Assembly (NCBI RefSeq): GCF_000024545.1
Contig: NC_013947.1
Span: forward strand, 5,270,001-5,334,000
Direction: 5' to 3'
DNA: 64,000 nt
From: Stackebrandtia nassauensis DSM 44728
Lineage (GTDB): Bacteria; Actinomycetota; Actinomycetes; Mycobacteriales; Micromonosporaceae
Position 1 is the stretch's first letter. Each line of letters starts with the position of its first letter. The position numbers were made by a program, and so were the translations under genes. Shown piece by piece: positions 1 to 8,500 of this stretch. The notes under the pieces are model-generated. The model saw only the letters and a program-made list of their open reading frames with translations, searched no databases and had not been told where the DNA came from.

Positions 1-184
1 TGCTGACGCTGTCGGCAAGGGTGGCGAAGTTGATGCCCAGATAGTTCAGCGACCACAGGCCGAACACCAACAGGACACCGACCACAATGGTGGCCAGGAT
101 CGTGTTGAGCCGCAACGGCGCCAACGTGCGCCTGCTCGGTACGGGCGCGGGTGCCTTCGGTGGTGCTTCCAGTTGTGTCGACAT
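1..184 (-). CDS. phnE: Phosphonate ABC transporter permease PhnE (partial, N-terminus)
   Basis: Only the first 61 codons lie in the window; the gene runs off the left edge. It should be the inner-membrane permease of a phosphonate or phosphate-ester ABC importer. The start is ATG at 184, and a short Pro/Ala-rich cytoplasmic stretch is followed by one clear membrane segment (about residues 27-50, TILATIVVGVLLVFGLWSLN) and the beginning of the permease domain. It starts 7 bp after the phnC stop codon, so it is translated in the same operon (phnD-phnC-phnE). The assignment rests mostly on this context; the fragment alone would only be called an ABC permease. Confidence 0.75.
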   Translation of the reverse strand, partial: MSTQLEAPPKAPAPVPSRRTLAPLRLNTILATIVVGVLLVFGLWSLNYLGINFATLADSVS

Positions 185-191
185 CGCCCGG

Positions 192-1001
192 TTACTCGTC
201 CCCCGCCGCGCTGGCGACGGTCTCGGCACCGACCCGGGCGTAGATCGACATCGCGTCGGACAGGTCGATGTCGGCGACCGGAGTGTCCATGACGACCTGT
301 CCACTGTGCAGGCCGATGATCCGGTCACCCCAGGCCAGCGCCAGTTCGACCTGGTGCAGGCTGCACAGGACGGTCAGCTGGTCCTCGGCGGCCACCTTCT
401 TGATCAGCTGCATGACCTGGTGCGAGGACTCCGGGTCCAGTGAGGCCACCGGCTCGTCGGCCAGCAGCACCTCGGGGCGTTGCAGCATCGCCCGCGCGAT
501 CGCTACCCGCTGCTGCTGTCCGCCCGACAGGGTGTCGGCGCGCTGGAAGGCGCGGTCGGCCAAGCCCACCCGGTCCAGCTGCTCCAGCGCGTCCAGCCGC
601 ACCTGCTTGGGATAGGTCGGCAGGCCCAGTCGCGGGCCCTTCAGCCGTCCCAGCGCCCCGGTGCAGACGTTCTCCAGCACGGTGAGCGTCGGCACCAGGT
701 GGAACTGCTGGAACACGAAACCGACCCGGCGCCGCAGTTTGCGCAGCTCGCGGGGTCGGGCAGCGGTCACGTTGACCCCCAGCACCTCCACCTCACCGCT
801 GGAGGGCAGGTGGAGTCCGTCCACATGACGCAGCAGGGTGGACTTGCCGGACCCCGAAAGGCCCAGCAACACGACCACCTCGCCGAAACCGGCCGAGAAG
901 CTCACCTCGTCCAACGCGGTGACATCCGGCGCGAAGACCTTGGTGACGTTGTTGAATCTGATCGCCTCGTCGCCAGTGGCGAGGTGGTCGTTGCTGTTCA
1001 C
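192..1001 (-). CDS. phnC: Phosphonate ABC transporter ATP-binding protein PhnC
   Basis: 269 aa, a normal length for PhnC. It is the cytoplasmic ATPase that powers phosphonate import. Walker A GLSGSGKST is at residues 47-55, the Q-loop FVFQQF near 95-100, the signature LSGGQQQR at 158-165 and Walker B VLLADEP at 178-184. The start is GTG at 1001, preceded by an AAAAGGA ribosome site. The gene lies between the binding-protein gene phnD, 32 bp upstream, and the permease gene phnE, 7 bp downstream. No C-P lyase genes are visible, so the actual substrate (phosphonate, phosphite or an ester) is unknown. Confidence 0.93.
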   Translation of the reverse strand: MNSNDHLATGDEAIRFNNVTKVFAPDVTALDEVSFSAGFGEVVVLLGLSGSGKSTLLRHVDGLHLPSSGEVEVLGVNVTAARPRELRKLRRRVGFVFQQFHLVPTLTVLENVCTGALGRLKGPRLGLPTYPKQVRLDALEQLDRVGLADRAFQRADTLSGGQQQRVAIARAMLQRPEVLLADEPVASLDPESSHQVMQLIKKVAAEDQLTVLCSLHQVELALAWGDRIIGLHSGQVVMDTPVADIDLSDAMSIYARVGAETVASAAGDE

Positions 1002-1033
1002 TGTCGTCCTTTTGGAGTGCGGGTCGCGGAGCG

Positions 1034-1978
1034 TTACTCGATCTTTTCGCAGGCGTCGATCTTGGTCTCTTCACAGACCTCGGTCAGCGAGTCGTAGTAG
1101 CTTTCCTCGACCGGCTCCCAGCCGAAGATCCGCTGGTCGGTCAGGTCGCACTTGCCCTTCTCGCAGAAGCCTTCCTTGACCAGGTAGTCCTGGTTGGCCT
1201 TGGTCTCGAAGACCTTCTTGATCTTGTCCTTGAGGCCCTTCTCCAGGCCGTTGTAGACGGTGATCGGCGGCTCGGCGATGGTGTCGGACTTCCACACGAC
1301 CTTCAGGTCGCCCTTCTTGATGTCGCCCTTCTCGATGAGGGTCTCATCCACCATACTGTCCAGTGCGAAACCGGCCTCGCACTCCTTCTTCGAGACGGCG
1401 ATGGCGGAGGCGTCGTGGCCACCGGCCATGACCGGCTCCCAGTCGTCCTTCTTGACGCCCGCCTTCATCAGGCCCGCCACCGGGTACAGGTAACCGGAGG
1501 TGGACGACTCGTCGACGAAGCACAGCTTCTTGCCCGCGAAGTCCTTGATGTCCTTGATCTTCGAGCCCTTGGGGACGATGCCGTAGGCCTGGTAACCCGG
1601 CTCGGCACCCTTCGCCTTCACCATGGCGCCCAGGACATCGATGTCCGATCCGTTCTGCAGCGCCTGGTAGTAGGCCAGGGCCCCGTACTGCGCGATGTGG
1701 ATCTTGCCGTTGCGCTGCCCCTCGATGACGGCCGCGTAACTGGTGGAGGGCTTGAACTTGACCTTCATGTCAAGTTCCTTCTCCAGCATCTTGACGACCG
1801 GCTCGTAGGTGTTGGACAGGTCGGTGCCCTCCTCGGCGGGCACACCGCTGATCACCAGTTCGTCCGGGGTTTCACCCTTGCCGTCCTTGTCGCCGACGGC
1901 GCTCTCACCGCATGCCGACAGGCCCAGGACGGCGATCGCGCCCAACGCTGAAAGCCTGAGCAATAGACCTTTTCTCAT
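1034..1978 (-). CDS. phnD: Phosphonate ABC transporter substrate-binding lipoprotein PhnD
   Basis: 314 aa. A lipoprotein signal is present (MRKGLLLRLS start; lipobox LSAC with the lipidated cysteine at residue 23), so the protein should be anchored outside the membrane. The mature part has the PhnD-family fold signature: TYEPVVKMLEKELDMKVKF followed by FVDESSTSGYLYPV, the loop that holds the phosphonate group. The frame is open upstream to 2050, but ATG at 1978 is chosen because GAAGGAG lies at the right distance and the signal peptide begins there. It is the first gene of phnDCE. A candidate PHO box lies 113-134 bp upstream. Confidence 0.92.
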   Translation of the reverse strand: MRKGLLLRLSALGAIAVLGLSACGESAVGDKDGKGETPDELVISGVPAEEGTDLSNTYEPVVKMLEKELDMKVKFKPSTSYAAVIEGQRNGKIHIAQYGALAYYQALQNGSDIDVLGAMVKAKGAEPGYQAYGIVPKGSKIKDIKDFAGKKLCFVDESSTSGYLYPVAGLMKAGVKKDDWEPVMAGGHDASAIAVSKKECEAGFALDSMVDETLIEKGDIKKGDLKVVWKSDTIAEPPITVYNGLEKGLKDKIKKVFETKANQDYLVKEGFCEKGKCDLTDQRIFGWEPVEESYYDSLTEVCEETKIDACEKIE

Positions 1979-2090
1979 GGGGACTCCTTCAGTCCACTGG
2001 AAACATGACCGGTTTGCTGAAATTGGGGCGAGCGGCCAACTTGTGACCACGGTAATGACCGTGTCAAGGCGAGTCGGACACTACCAAATG

Positions 2091-2112
2091 TTTACATGAA
2101 CACAGAGTTAAC
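2091..2112 (-). promoter_or_regulatory. Candidate PHO box upstream of phnD
   Basis: Read on the minus strand, two adjacent 11-mers, GTTAACTCTGT and GTTCATGTAAA, resemble the actinobacterial PhoP direct-repeat unit (G[G/T]TCA followed by six variable bases). They sit in an unusually AT-rich patch 113-134 bp before the phnD start. The match is good in the first half of each unit and weak in the second half. PhoP control would make sense for a phosphonate importer, but this is inference from the motif. Confidence 0.4.
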
Positions 2113-2164
2113 GTTCGGGGCATGATCCATCGGTCGCGTTTTCATAAAGATTCGGCGAACGACG

Positions 2165-2923
2165 TCACTTAAACAGGTAGAGATAGACACCTATCACCAA
2201 GCCGAACGTGACGATGGCGGCACGCAGAACCTTCTGCGGCATCCGCCTCGCCAACCTCGCCCCCAGATAACCTCCCACCAAACTCGACGGCGCCACGATC
2301 GCCACCGCCAACCAGTTCACCGGCGCGAAGGCCGAGAAGATCCCGATCGTCACCAACCCCACCATCGCCGACACCGTGTTCTTCAACGCCAGAATCCGAG
2401 CCAGCGTCCCCTCCACCACCAACGCCAGACACGCCACCAACATGACGCCCAACGCCGCCCCGAAATACCCCCCGTACACACAACCCAGGCCGGTCATGAC
2501 CTGAAGGCTCAGGTTACGACGCCAAGATGCCATCTTGTGCGGATGACCCACCAACGACCGCACCCGATCCTGAAACAACAACGTCAACGAAGCACCCACC
2601 ACCAAGAACGGCACCACCGCCTCGAACGTCGACGCCGGAGTCAGCAACAACAACGCACTCCCGGCCGCGGTCCCCACCACGGTCACCGGCACCAAGGCCA
2701 ACACCCGCCCCCGATACCCACCCAAATCCGAGCGACTGGCCCACATAGCCGCCAAATACCCGGGACACACCGAGATCGAATTGGTGACATTCGCACTCAC
2801 GGGGGGCAACCCCACGGTCACCAACGCGGGAAACGTCAACAACGACCCACCACCCGCCAACGAGTTGACCCCACCGGCGGCCAACCCGGCGGCCAGCAAC
2901 AGACACACCTGACCCACATCCAT
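2165..2923 (-). CDS. TSUP (TauE/SafE) family membrane permease
   Basis: 252 aa and very hydrophobic, with about eight membrane segments. The N-terminal motif AAGLAAGGVNSLAGGGSLLTF is typical of the TSUP/TauE-SafE family (old DUF81), as is the second-half repeat GLGCVYGGYFGAALGV. Members export or import sulfonates, sulfite or other organic anions; the substrate cannot be read from sequence. The start at ATG 2923 has no strong ribosome site. The start codon lies inside the presumed promoter of the divergent rnpB gene, and only 24 bp separate the two genes, so its own promoter must lie within rnpB or the gene is weakly expressed. Confidence 0.85.
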   Translation of the reverse strand: MDVGQVCLLLAAGLAAGGVNSLAGGGSLLTFPALVTVGLPPVSANVTNSISVCPGYLAAMWASRSDLGGYRGRVLALVPVTVVGTAAGSALLLLTPASTFEAVVPFLVVGASLTLLFQDRVRSLVGHPHKMASWRRNLSLQVMTGLGCVYGGYFGAALGVMLVACLALVVEGTLARILALKNTVSAMVGLVTIGIFSAFAPVNWLAVAIVAPSSLVGGYLGARLARRMPQKVLRAAIVTFGLVIGVYLYLFK

Positions 2924-2934
2924 CCGGCCGAGCC

Positions 2935-2940
2935 TATGAT
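2935..2940 (+). promoter_or_regulatory. Probable -10 element of rnpB
   Basis: TATGAT lies 7 bp before base 2948, the 5' end of the RNase P RNA inferred from terminal helix pairing. A weak -35 candidate, CTGACC, lies at 2909-2914 with a long 20-bp spacer. The promoter therefore overlaps the first codons of the divergent TSUP gene. Confidence 0.55.
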
Positions 2941-2947
2941 CAACACC

Positions 2948-3342
2948 GCGGATGAGTCAGCCAGGTGGCCGCGAGTGTCGCAACCGACACTCGAGGAACG
3001 TCCGGACTCCGCAGGGCAGGGTGATTGCTAACGGCAACCCGGGGCGACCCGCGGGAAAGTGCCACAGAAAACAGACCGCCCGCAAGGGTAAGGGTGAAAC
3101 GGTGGTGTAAGAGACCACCAGCGCCCCCGGCGACGGGGACGGCTCGGTAAACCCCACCCGGAGCAAGGTCAAGAGGAGCCCTGACGGGCTCTGCGCGAAC
3201 GTCCGAGGGCGGCCCGCCCGAGTTCGCGGGTAGACCGCTGGAGCACGTCGGCAACGGCGCGCCTAGATGGATGGCCACCGGCCGGGACAATGCCGCAAGG
3301 CGTCCCGGTCACAGAATCCGGCGTACCGGCTGACTCATCCGC
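2948..3342 (+). ncRNA. rnpB: RNase P RNA (type A)
   Basis: Catalytic RNA of ribonuclease P, which matures the 5' ends of tRNAs. The universal conserved blocks are present in order: GAGGAACGTCCGGACTCC near 2992, the CAGGGTGATTGCTAACGGCAA region near 3017, AAAGTGCCACAGAAAACAGA near 3056, and the 3' block ACAGAATCCGGCGTACCGGC near 3311. The two ends pair exactly: 2948-2962 is the reverse complement of 3328-3342, giving the P1 helix and fixing both ends. The length of about 395 nt fits actinobacterial RNase P RNAs. Short open frames across it are not coding. Confidence 0.96.
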
Positions 3343-3347
3343 ACTCC

Positions 3348-3385
3348 ATGCCTGGCAGGGGTCCATATGGGCACCTACCAGGCAT
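3348..3385. repeat. 38-bp imperfect palindrome just after rnpB
   Basis: The two 19-base half-sites match at 16 positions and centre on CCATATGG (base pair 3366/3367). The outer arms ATGCCTGG and CCAGGCAT are perfect. It begins 5 bp after the rnpB end. It could act as a terminator or processing hairpin, although no T-run follows, or as a protein-binding operator. Confidence 0.6.
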
Positions 3386-3661
3386 TTCAAACACGCGTTC
3401 TGAGTGTTGTTCGGTGATTTTGGGGCTCTTCGGGCGGCCCCCACACGTCCCGACGGCCCCAGCGCGGCCCGGGAATTCCACAATAAATAGTCCCTTAAGG
3501 TCGATATCCCTCCACCACACACTTCCCCGCCCACTCCAATACCCCGTCTCGAAACCGCGAGCAGCGCTCTCGGCCCCGAATGCGCATCAGCCGCGGATAC
3601 GCCGACCCGAAATCACGACTCCAGCTTTTACTACGCAACTGGCAACCAGGTAGGACTAACG
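3386..3661. other. Intergenic region with no recognisable gene
   Basis: Between the palindrome and the inverted repeat at 3662 I see no frame with plausible codon use, no tRNA and no conserved RNA. The stretch is somewhat less GC-rich around 3478-3500. Confidence 0.5.
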
Positions 3662-3677
3662 CTTAGTGTCCGTTCTC
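3662..3677 (+). repeat. Left inverted repeat flanking a secreted-protein gene
   Basis: CTTAGTGTCCGTTCTC is repeated in inverted orientation at 4397-4412 with one mismatch (13 contiguous bases are identical). The pair encloses about 720 bp containing only the gene at 3791-4243. No transposase is present, so mobile-element ends are a hypothesis only. Confidence 0.5.
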
Positions 3678-3790
3678 GGTTGAGTTGGCGGTTTCGCCAG
3701 GTGGGGCCGTTCGGTTGAGTGCGTCCACAATGATCGCGTCCATAGTTGTCGTGCACCACACCAAGCCGAACCACGCCTTTTGGAGGGTAA

Positions 3791-4243
3791 ATGCGATTCA
3801 CGGTCAAGAAGGTTCTTAGTGCGGCAGTCCTGGTAGCGGTGACTGGGGGAGCGCTCGCGTTCAGCGGCGCGTCCGCGGTCGCGCAGCAAGACGGCACCAG
3901 TCGCATCAACGACAGTTTCGAGACAGTGACCACCGACCGCGGCGGTGTCGTGGTATTCGAAGATTACGGGCCCGGCGCGCCAGGCGGCGGGGGAAACGAT
4001 GACTACGTGCAGATCGGTGACGAAGGGGATGACGGTTACGGTGTGCGCGCATATGCCTGGGTCAACGGGAACTACAAGGGCGTGAAGTACTTCGGCAAAG
4101 GCTATCTGGAGTACACCATTTGGGACCCGTTCGGCAACGTGAAAGCGGGCCAGCGGGTCAAGATCAAGGTCTGCCTCGCCCGCTGGTCCGGAGCCCCTAA
4201 CGAGAACTGCGGCTCCAAAACGCGCACGATCACCGACGGATAA
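3791..4243 (+). CDS. Small secreted protein of unknown function
   Basis: 150 aa. A strong ribosome site (GGAGGG, 4 bp before ATG) and a clear Sec signal peptide (basic MRFTVKK, hydrophobic core, cleavage probably around residues 30-32 at AVA-QQ) mark a real exported protein. The mature part is acidic and Gly/Tyr-rich (GPGAPGGGGNDDYVQIGD), followed by a beta-rich segment with two cysteines (KVCLARWSG and NENCGSKTRT) that could form a disulfide. I do not recognise the family. A perfect 12-bp hairpin follows the stop, so it is a single-gene transcript. The whole unit is framed by an inverted repeat pair (3662-3677, 4397-4412). Confidence 0.85.
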   Translation: MRFTVKKVLSAAVLVAVTGGALAFSGASAVAQQDGTSRINDSFETVTTDRGGVVVFEDYGPGAPGGGGNDDYVQIGDEGDDGYGVRAYAWVNGNYKGVKYFGKGYLEYTIWDPFGNVKAGQRVKIKVCLARWSGAPNENCGSKTRTITDG

Positions 4244-4263
4244 GCCCAAGAACCCAAGCGCGA

Positions 4264-4293
4264 AAAGTGGCCCGGCAACCACCGGGCCACTTT
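4264..4293 (+). terminator. Rho-independent-type terminator of the secreted-protein gene
   Basis: A perfect 12-bp stem, AAAGTGGCCCGG with CCGGGCCACTTT, around a 6-base loop, starts 20 bp after the stop codon and ends in a short T-run. Confidence 0.85.
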
Positions 4294-4396
4294 CATACCG
4301 TAAATGCCACATCAAACGAGAAAACCCACCAGCGAACTTCTCACCGAATCTGGCAACACCCAGGCACCACAGATCCAACCGGAATCCATGATCACT

Positions 4397-4412
4397 GAGA
4401 ACGGACACTTAG
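4397..4412 (-). repeat. Right inverted repeat flanking the secreted-protein gene
   Basis: Reverse complement of 3662-3677 with one mismatch. It lies about 100 bp beyond the terminator. Confidence 0.5.
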
Positions 4413-4712
4413 GATGGCTTGAATCCGGAGTGACGACAACTGCCGTGGCCGTCCTTACGGCCGTATGGTGCTCCTTCGTCGCGTCGCGAGCACTGCACTC
4501 GACCCCAGCGCGACTCACCTCACGTGCGGCTTTTTCTCGCCATGCTCGTCGCGCGGCCTCTGGATTCGGGAGCCGAGTCACCCGACGTGGTGGCGGATGC
4601 GTCAAGAGAATTCCTTGCCACTTTGAGAATGTCGCGTGCCCGCCGGACCGTTTTCGCGACGTGAAGCTGATCGGTCAGAGCGAATCATTGTGTCGGGCCT
4701 TCGCGGCCTGGT
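4413..4712. other. Intergenic region, no gene seen
   Basis: No frame in this stretch has family resemblance or coherent codon use. It separates the repeat-flanked secreted gene from an acyl-CoA synthetase remnant and may be decayed DNA. Confidence 0.5.
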
Positions 4713-4910
4713 TCACCGTTTGAGTTCGGGAAAGTGGTCGTCGCGCCATTCGCCGTTGGCCCCTGAGTCGTTGCCCAGTTGTTCTTCACGGGAACGCAGC
4801 TCGACGCGACGGATCTTGCCGGAGATCGTCTTGGGCAGCTCGCGGAACTCGATGCGACGGACGCGTTGGTACGGCGCGAAGTTCTCGCGAGCCACCACCC
4901 CTGCCAACGA
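4713..4910 (-). pseudogene. C-terminal remnant of an AMP-binding acyl-CoA synthetase
   Basis: About 65 codons remain. The segment NFAPYQRVRRIEFRELPKTI followed by SGKIRRVELR is the C-terminal domain of ANL-family acyl-CoA synthetases, including the catalytic lysine of the PKTxSGK motif. A short acidic tail and TGA at 4713 follow. The adenylation core of roughly 450 residues is absent: upstream of about 4910 the frame leaves the family pattern at once. This is the tail of a deleted or rearranged gene. Without adenylation motifs it cannot activate a fatty acid. Confidence 0.8.
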
Positions 4911-5001
4911 ACCGGTGAATAAGCGAATCAATCACGCCACACGCCCCGCCTTCGCGGGCTGCGGGCCGTGGCTGTCCTGAATTGCCACTACGTTTCGCGG
5001 C

Positions 5002-5517
5002 ATGAACGAACCAATCAATTCCGTCGCGGTTTCGGACCTCAACACCGTCAACGGATTCATCATCGCCAAGGGCGCGGCCGAACTCATCGAGTTCCTGACC
5101 GCAGTCTTCGACGGCACCGAGACACCCGAAGCCCACACGCCAGACATGTACGCCAACGACGGGACCCTCATCCACGCCGAGGTGCGCATCGGCAACTCGG
5201 TGATCATGGTCGCGGACCGCAAAGCCGACTGGCCGTTCACACCCGCCATGACCCAGGTCTACGTCACCGACGCCGCCGAGACGCTGCGCCGAGCCGTCGA
5301 GCGCGGGGCCAGGATCATCACCGACGTGTCCGCGTTCTACGGCGGCTTCGACATCGCCCGCTTCCTCGACCCGTGGGGCAACCTGTGGTGGCTGTTCGCA
5401 CCGGCGGCGGACGCCAACGCTGACGACCAGGAGACTGTGGACTGGGACGATCCGGAACCGAGCCCGATTTACACCACACTGCTTGACGCCATGCGGCAGC
5501 TAACTGATCCGACCTGA
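5002..5517 (+). CDS. VOC-superfamily (PhnB/glyoxalase-like) protein
   Basis: 171 aa. It has the vicinal-oxygen-chelate pattern of PhnB-like proteins: a first module with LIEFLTAVFDGTE and HAEVRIGNSVIMVAD, and a second with QVYVTDAAETLRRAVERGA and the terminal FLDPWGNLWWL strand. Such proteins bind small molecules or metals, and many are resistance or dioxygenase relatives. The substrate is unknown. A 20-residue acidic tail extends beyond the fold. The start codon has no obvious ribosome site. Its last 18 bp overlap the 3' end of the convergent AfsR-like gene. Confidence 0.8.
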   Translation: MNEPINSVAVSDLNTVNGFIIAKGAAELIEFLTAVFDGTETPEAHTPDMYANDGTLIHAEVRIGNSVIMVADRKADWPFTPAMTQVYVTDAAETLRRAVERGARIITDVSAFYGGFDIARFLDPWGNLWWLFAPAADANADDQETVDWDDPEPSPIYTTLLDAMRQLTDPT

Positions 5518-8500
5518 CCCGTCATCGGTGGTCGCCTGCGCTAGTAGCTTGTGGACTTTGGCATGTTGGGGGCGGGATCCGCACCACTGGTGGTCGCGTA
5601 GGGCCTCGGTTCCGGTGTGGCGGGCTTGGTCGTGGTCGCCTGTGGCCAGGTGGACTTCGGTCAGTACCGTCAGGATCTTGGCCTTCAGGAGGCGGTATCC
5701 GTGTTTGCGGGCCAGGTCCAGGGCTGTGGTCGCCGTGTGGGTGGCCGAGGTGGTGTCGCCCGCGGCGAGTTGGATGTCGGCCAGTACCCAGAGGGCGACG
5801 ATGTGTTCGGCGATCGCTTCGCGGTCTCGGCTGGTTTTGACTGCTTCCTCGGCGTATTGGTGTGCGTCCGGTGAGACGTCTCGTGAGACCCGGGCCAGTG
5901 TGGACAGGACTGCGCTGTCGACGCCGTGCATGCCCATTTGGCGGGCCAGGTCGACCGCGCGGCGGGCGTGTTCTAGGGCTGGTTCGGTTTCGCCCCGGGC
6001 GTGGTGGAGCAGCGCCATGTCTTGGTGCAGTTGCGGCTGGGCCGTTTCGGTTCCGGCCTTGCCCATCCACTTGCGGGTCTCGTCCGCGAAGTGTTCGGCC
6101 GCTTCGAAGTCGCCCAGTTCCGTGCAGACCTCCACCAGCGCGGTGAGCGCGAAACCCAGGTTGAGGCTGTCGCGTCGCCGGAACTCACGACTGGCCTCTT
6201 CGAGCAGTTCGCGGGTCGCGTGCAGGTCGCCGGTGTCGGAGACCGCCGCCGCGACTTGTTGCAGGATGTACGAGGCACCGTCTTCGTCGAGTTCGCGGTA
6301 GGTCTTGAGCGCCTCCGCCGCGGCCGTGGCTCCTTCCGCGACGTTGCCGAGGGTTCGGTGGACCATGATCAGTTGCGACAGGGCGCCCAGTCGCAGTTTC
6401 GGTCCGGCGTCGGGGGTGAGGCGTTCGCGGGCGGCTTGGGTGTAGGTCAGCATGGCCGTCCGGTCGCCCAGGCTCTGTGCCGCGCTCGCTTTGCGGCTCA
6501 ACAGTTTGACCTGGGCGAGGTTGTCGGCCAGGGCCTCGGGTTCGCTCAGTGCGAGGTCGCAGATCTCGAGCAGGCTGGCGCCTTCGGCGCGGTACAGCAG
6601 GTAGTTCGAGATCGCGTCGACCATTGTCCACATCGGTATCGATGTGGCACTTGAGTGGCGCAACAGCGCCAGCAGGTTCCCGCGTTCGGAGTCCAGCCAG
6701 GCCAACGCGGACTGCTCGTCGTCGAACCTCATGTCCGCAGGGTCGGTGGGCAGGCCCGGGTTCTCGGGGAACGGGAGACGTACCGCCGCGCATGCGGTGC
6801 GGGCATTCGCCATGTACCAGCGCAACGCTCGCCCGGTGATGTCGTGGCGGGTGTGGGCGGGCTGGTTCGTTTCGGCTATCTGGGCGGCGTAGTCGCGCAG
6901 CAGGTCGAAGTACTGGTAGCGGCCCGCCGTCGGGGTGGTGAGCAGGTTGAGGTCGCACAGTTCTTCGAGGGTTTCCTCGACCTCGTCGATGGGGTGTTGG
7001 GTTACGGCGGCGACCGATGCCGCGGTGAGATCGTGGACCGGGATCAGGCTCGCCGACAGGAATGTCTCGCGTTTTTCGACGGTGAGGGCGCGTAGGGACA
7101 GTTCGAAGGCGGCTCCGAGTTTTCGTCCGGCCGGTGAGCGGCGTTCGCCTTGTCGTTCGGAGGCCATCCGGTCGCGAAGGTCGGTGACCGTCCATGCCGG
7201 ACGGCTGCGCAGTCGGGCCGCCGCCAGTCGCAGGGCCAGCGGGAGTTGACCGGCCAGCGTGACGATGTCGTTCACGGGGTCGGTTTCGGCGTCGATGTTT
7301 CGTTGCGCGACCGTCGTGAACAGTTCGCGGGCTTCGTGGCGGGGTAGGACGTCCAGTGTGATCGGTTCGGCGTCGGGCAGGTCGGGCAGTTTGCGGCGGC
7401 TCGTGATCAGTACGGCGCTGTCGCCGGGGCCGGGCAGCAGGGGTAGGACCTGTTCGGTGCCGATGGTGTTGTCGAGGACCAGCAGGACTCGTCGGTCGGC
7501 CAGTCGGCTGCGCAGCATCGCCGAGCGTCCCGCCAGGTCGGCGGGGATCTGGGTCTGCGGCACGCCGAGGTCGCGCAGCATGCCGCCGATCGCCTCGTTC
7601 GCGGGTAGCGGTGCCAGGTCGTCGGAGAAGCCGCGTAGGTCCACGAAGAGCTGGCCGTCGCAGAACTTGTCGGACACTTCTGTGGCCACCCGGACCGCGA
7701 AGGCGGTCTTGCCGACCCCGGCCATGCCGTCGACCGACACGATCGGGGTTCCCGAACCCAGCAGCGCGATCGCGTGGGCCGATTCCGCGTCTCTGCCGGT
7801 GAACGTCACGGTCGTGACCGGCAGTTGTCGCGGCACCGACTGCTCGGTGACGGTGGGGGCCTGGTCGTCGTTGAGGATGCGGCGGTGCAGGTCGCGCAGG
7901 CTCGATCCGGGTTCGCGGCCCAGTTCGCCGACCAGCCGGTCGCGGAGGTCGCGGTAGTGGGTGAGGGCCTCGGCGGTGCGACCCGACTGGTGTGTCGCGT
8001 CGATGAACTGGGCCGCCAGTCGCTCGTCCAACGGACGTCGCTCGACCTGTTCGGTCAGGTCGGCAAGCAGTTCGGTGTGCCGTCCGGCGCGCAGGTAGGC
8101 GTCGTTACGGTCCAGTTCGGCGGTCTCGCGTTCGGCGCGCAGCTCGTGGCGCAGCCGGTTCAGCCGGGGGATGTCGTGGTCGGTGAACGGCTCGCCCCGC
8201 CACAGTGCGAACGCCTCGTGCCACAGTGAGGCGGCGTGGGAGGCGTCGGCGGCGTCGCGGGCGGCGCCGCACAGTCGCCGGTAGCGGTGCAGGTCCACCT
8301 GTTCGGTGTCCACGCCGAGGACGTAGCCGCCGCCGTGCCGCTCCAGCGACAGGCCCTCGATGCCTGACAGCGCGCGGCGCAGCCGGGTCAGGTATACGTG
8401 CAGGGTCCGGCGGGCGTCCTTGGGTGGGGCGTCGCCCCAGGTGTGGTGTTCGAGGCGGTCGGTCGGCACCACGCTGGTCGCCTCAGCTGCCAGGATCGCG

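Noticed and set aside
2940-3290. Small open frames across 2940-3340
   Set aside because: They lie inside the RNase P RNA, whose conserved blocks and terminal helix explain the sequence.
3662-4412. Insertion sequence bounded by inverted repeats
   Set aside because: No transposase or its remnant, and no target-site duplication is visible.
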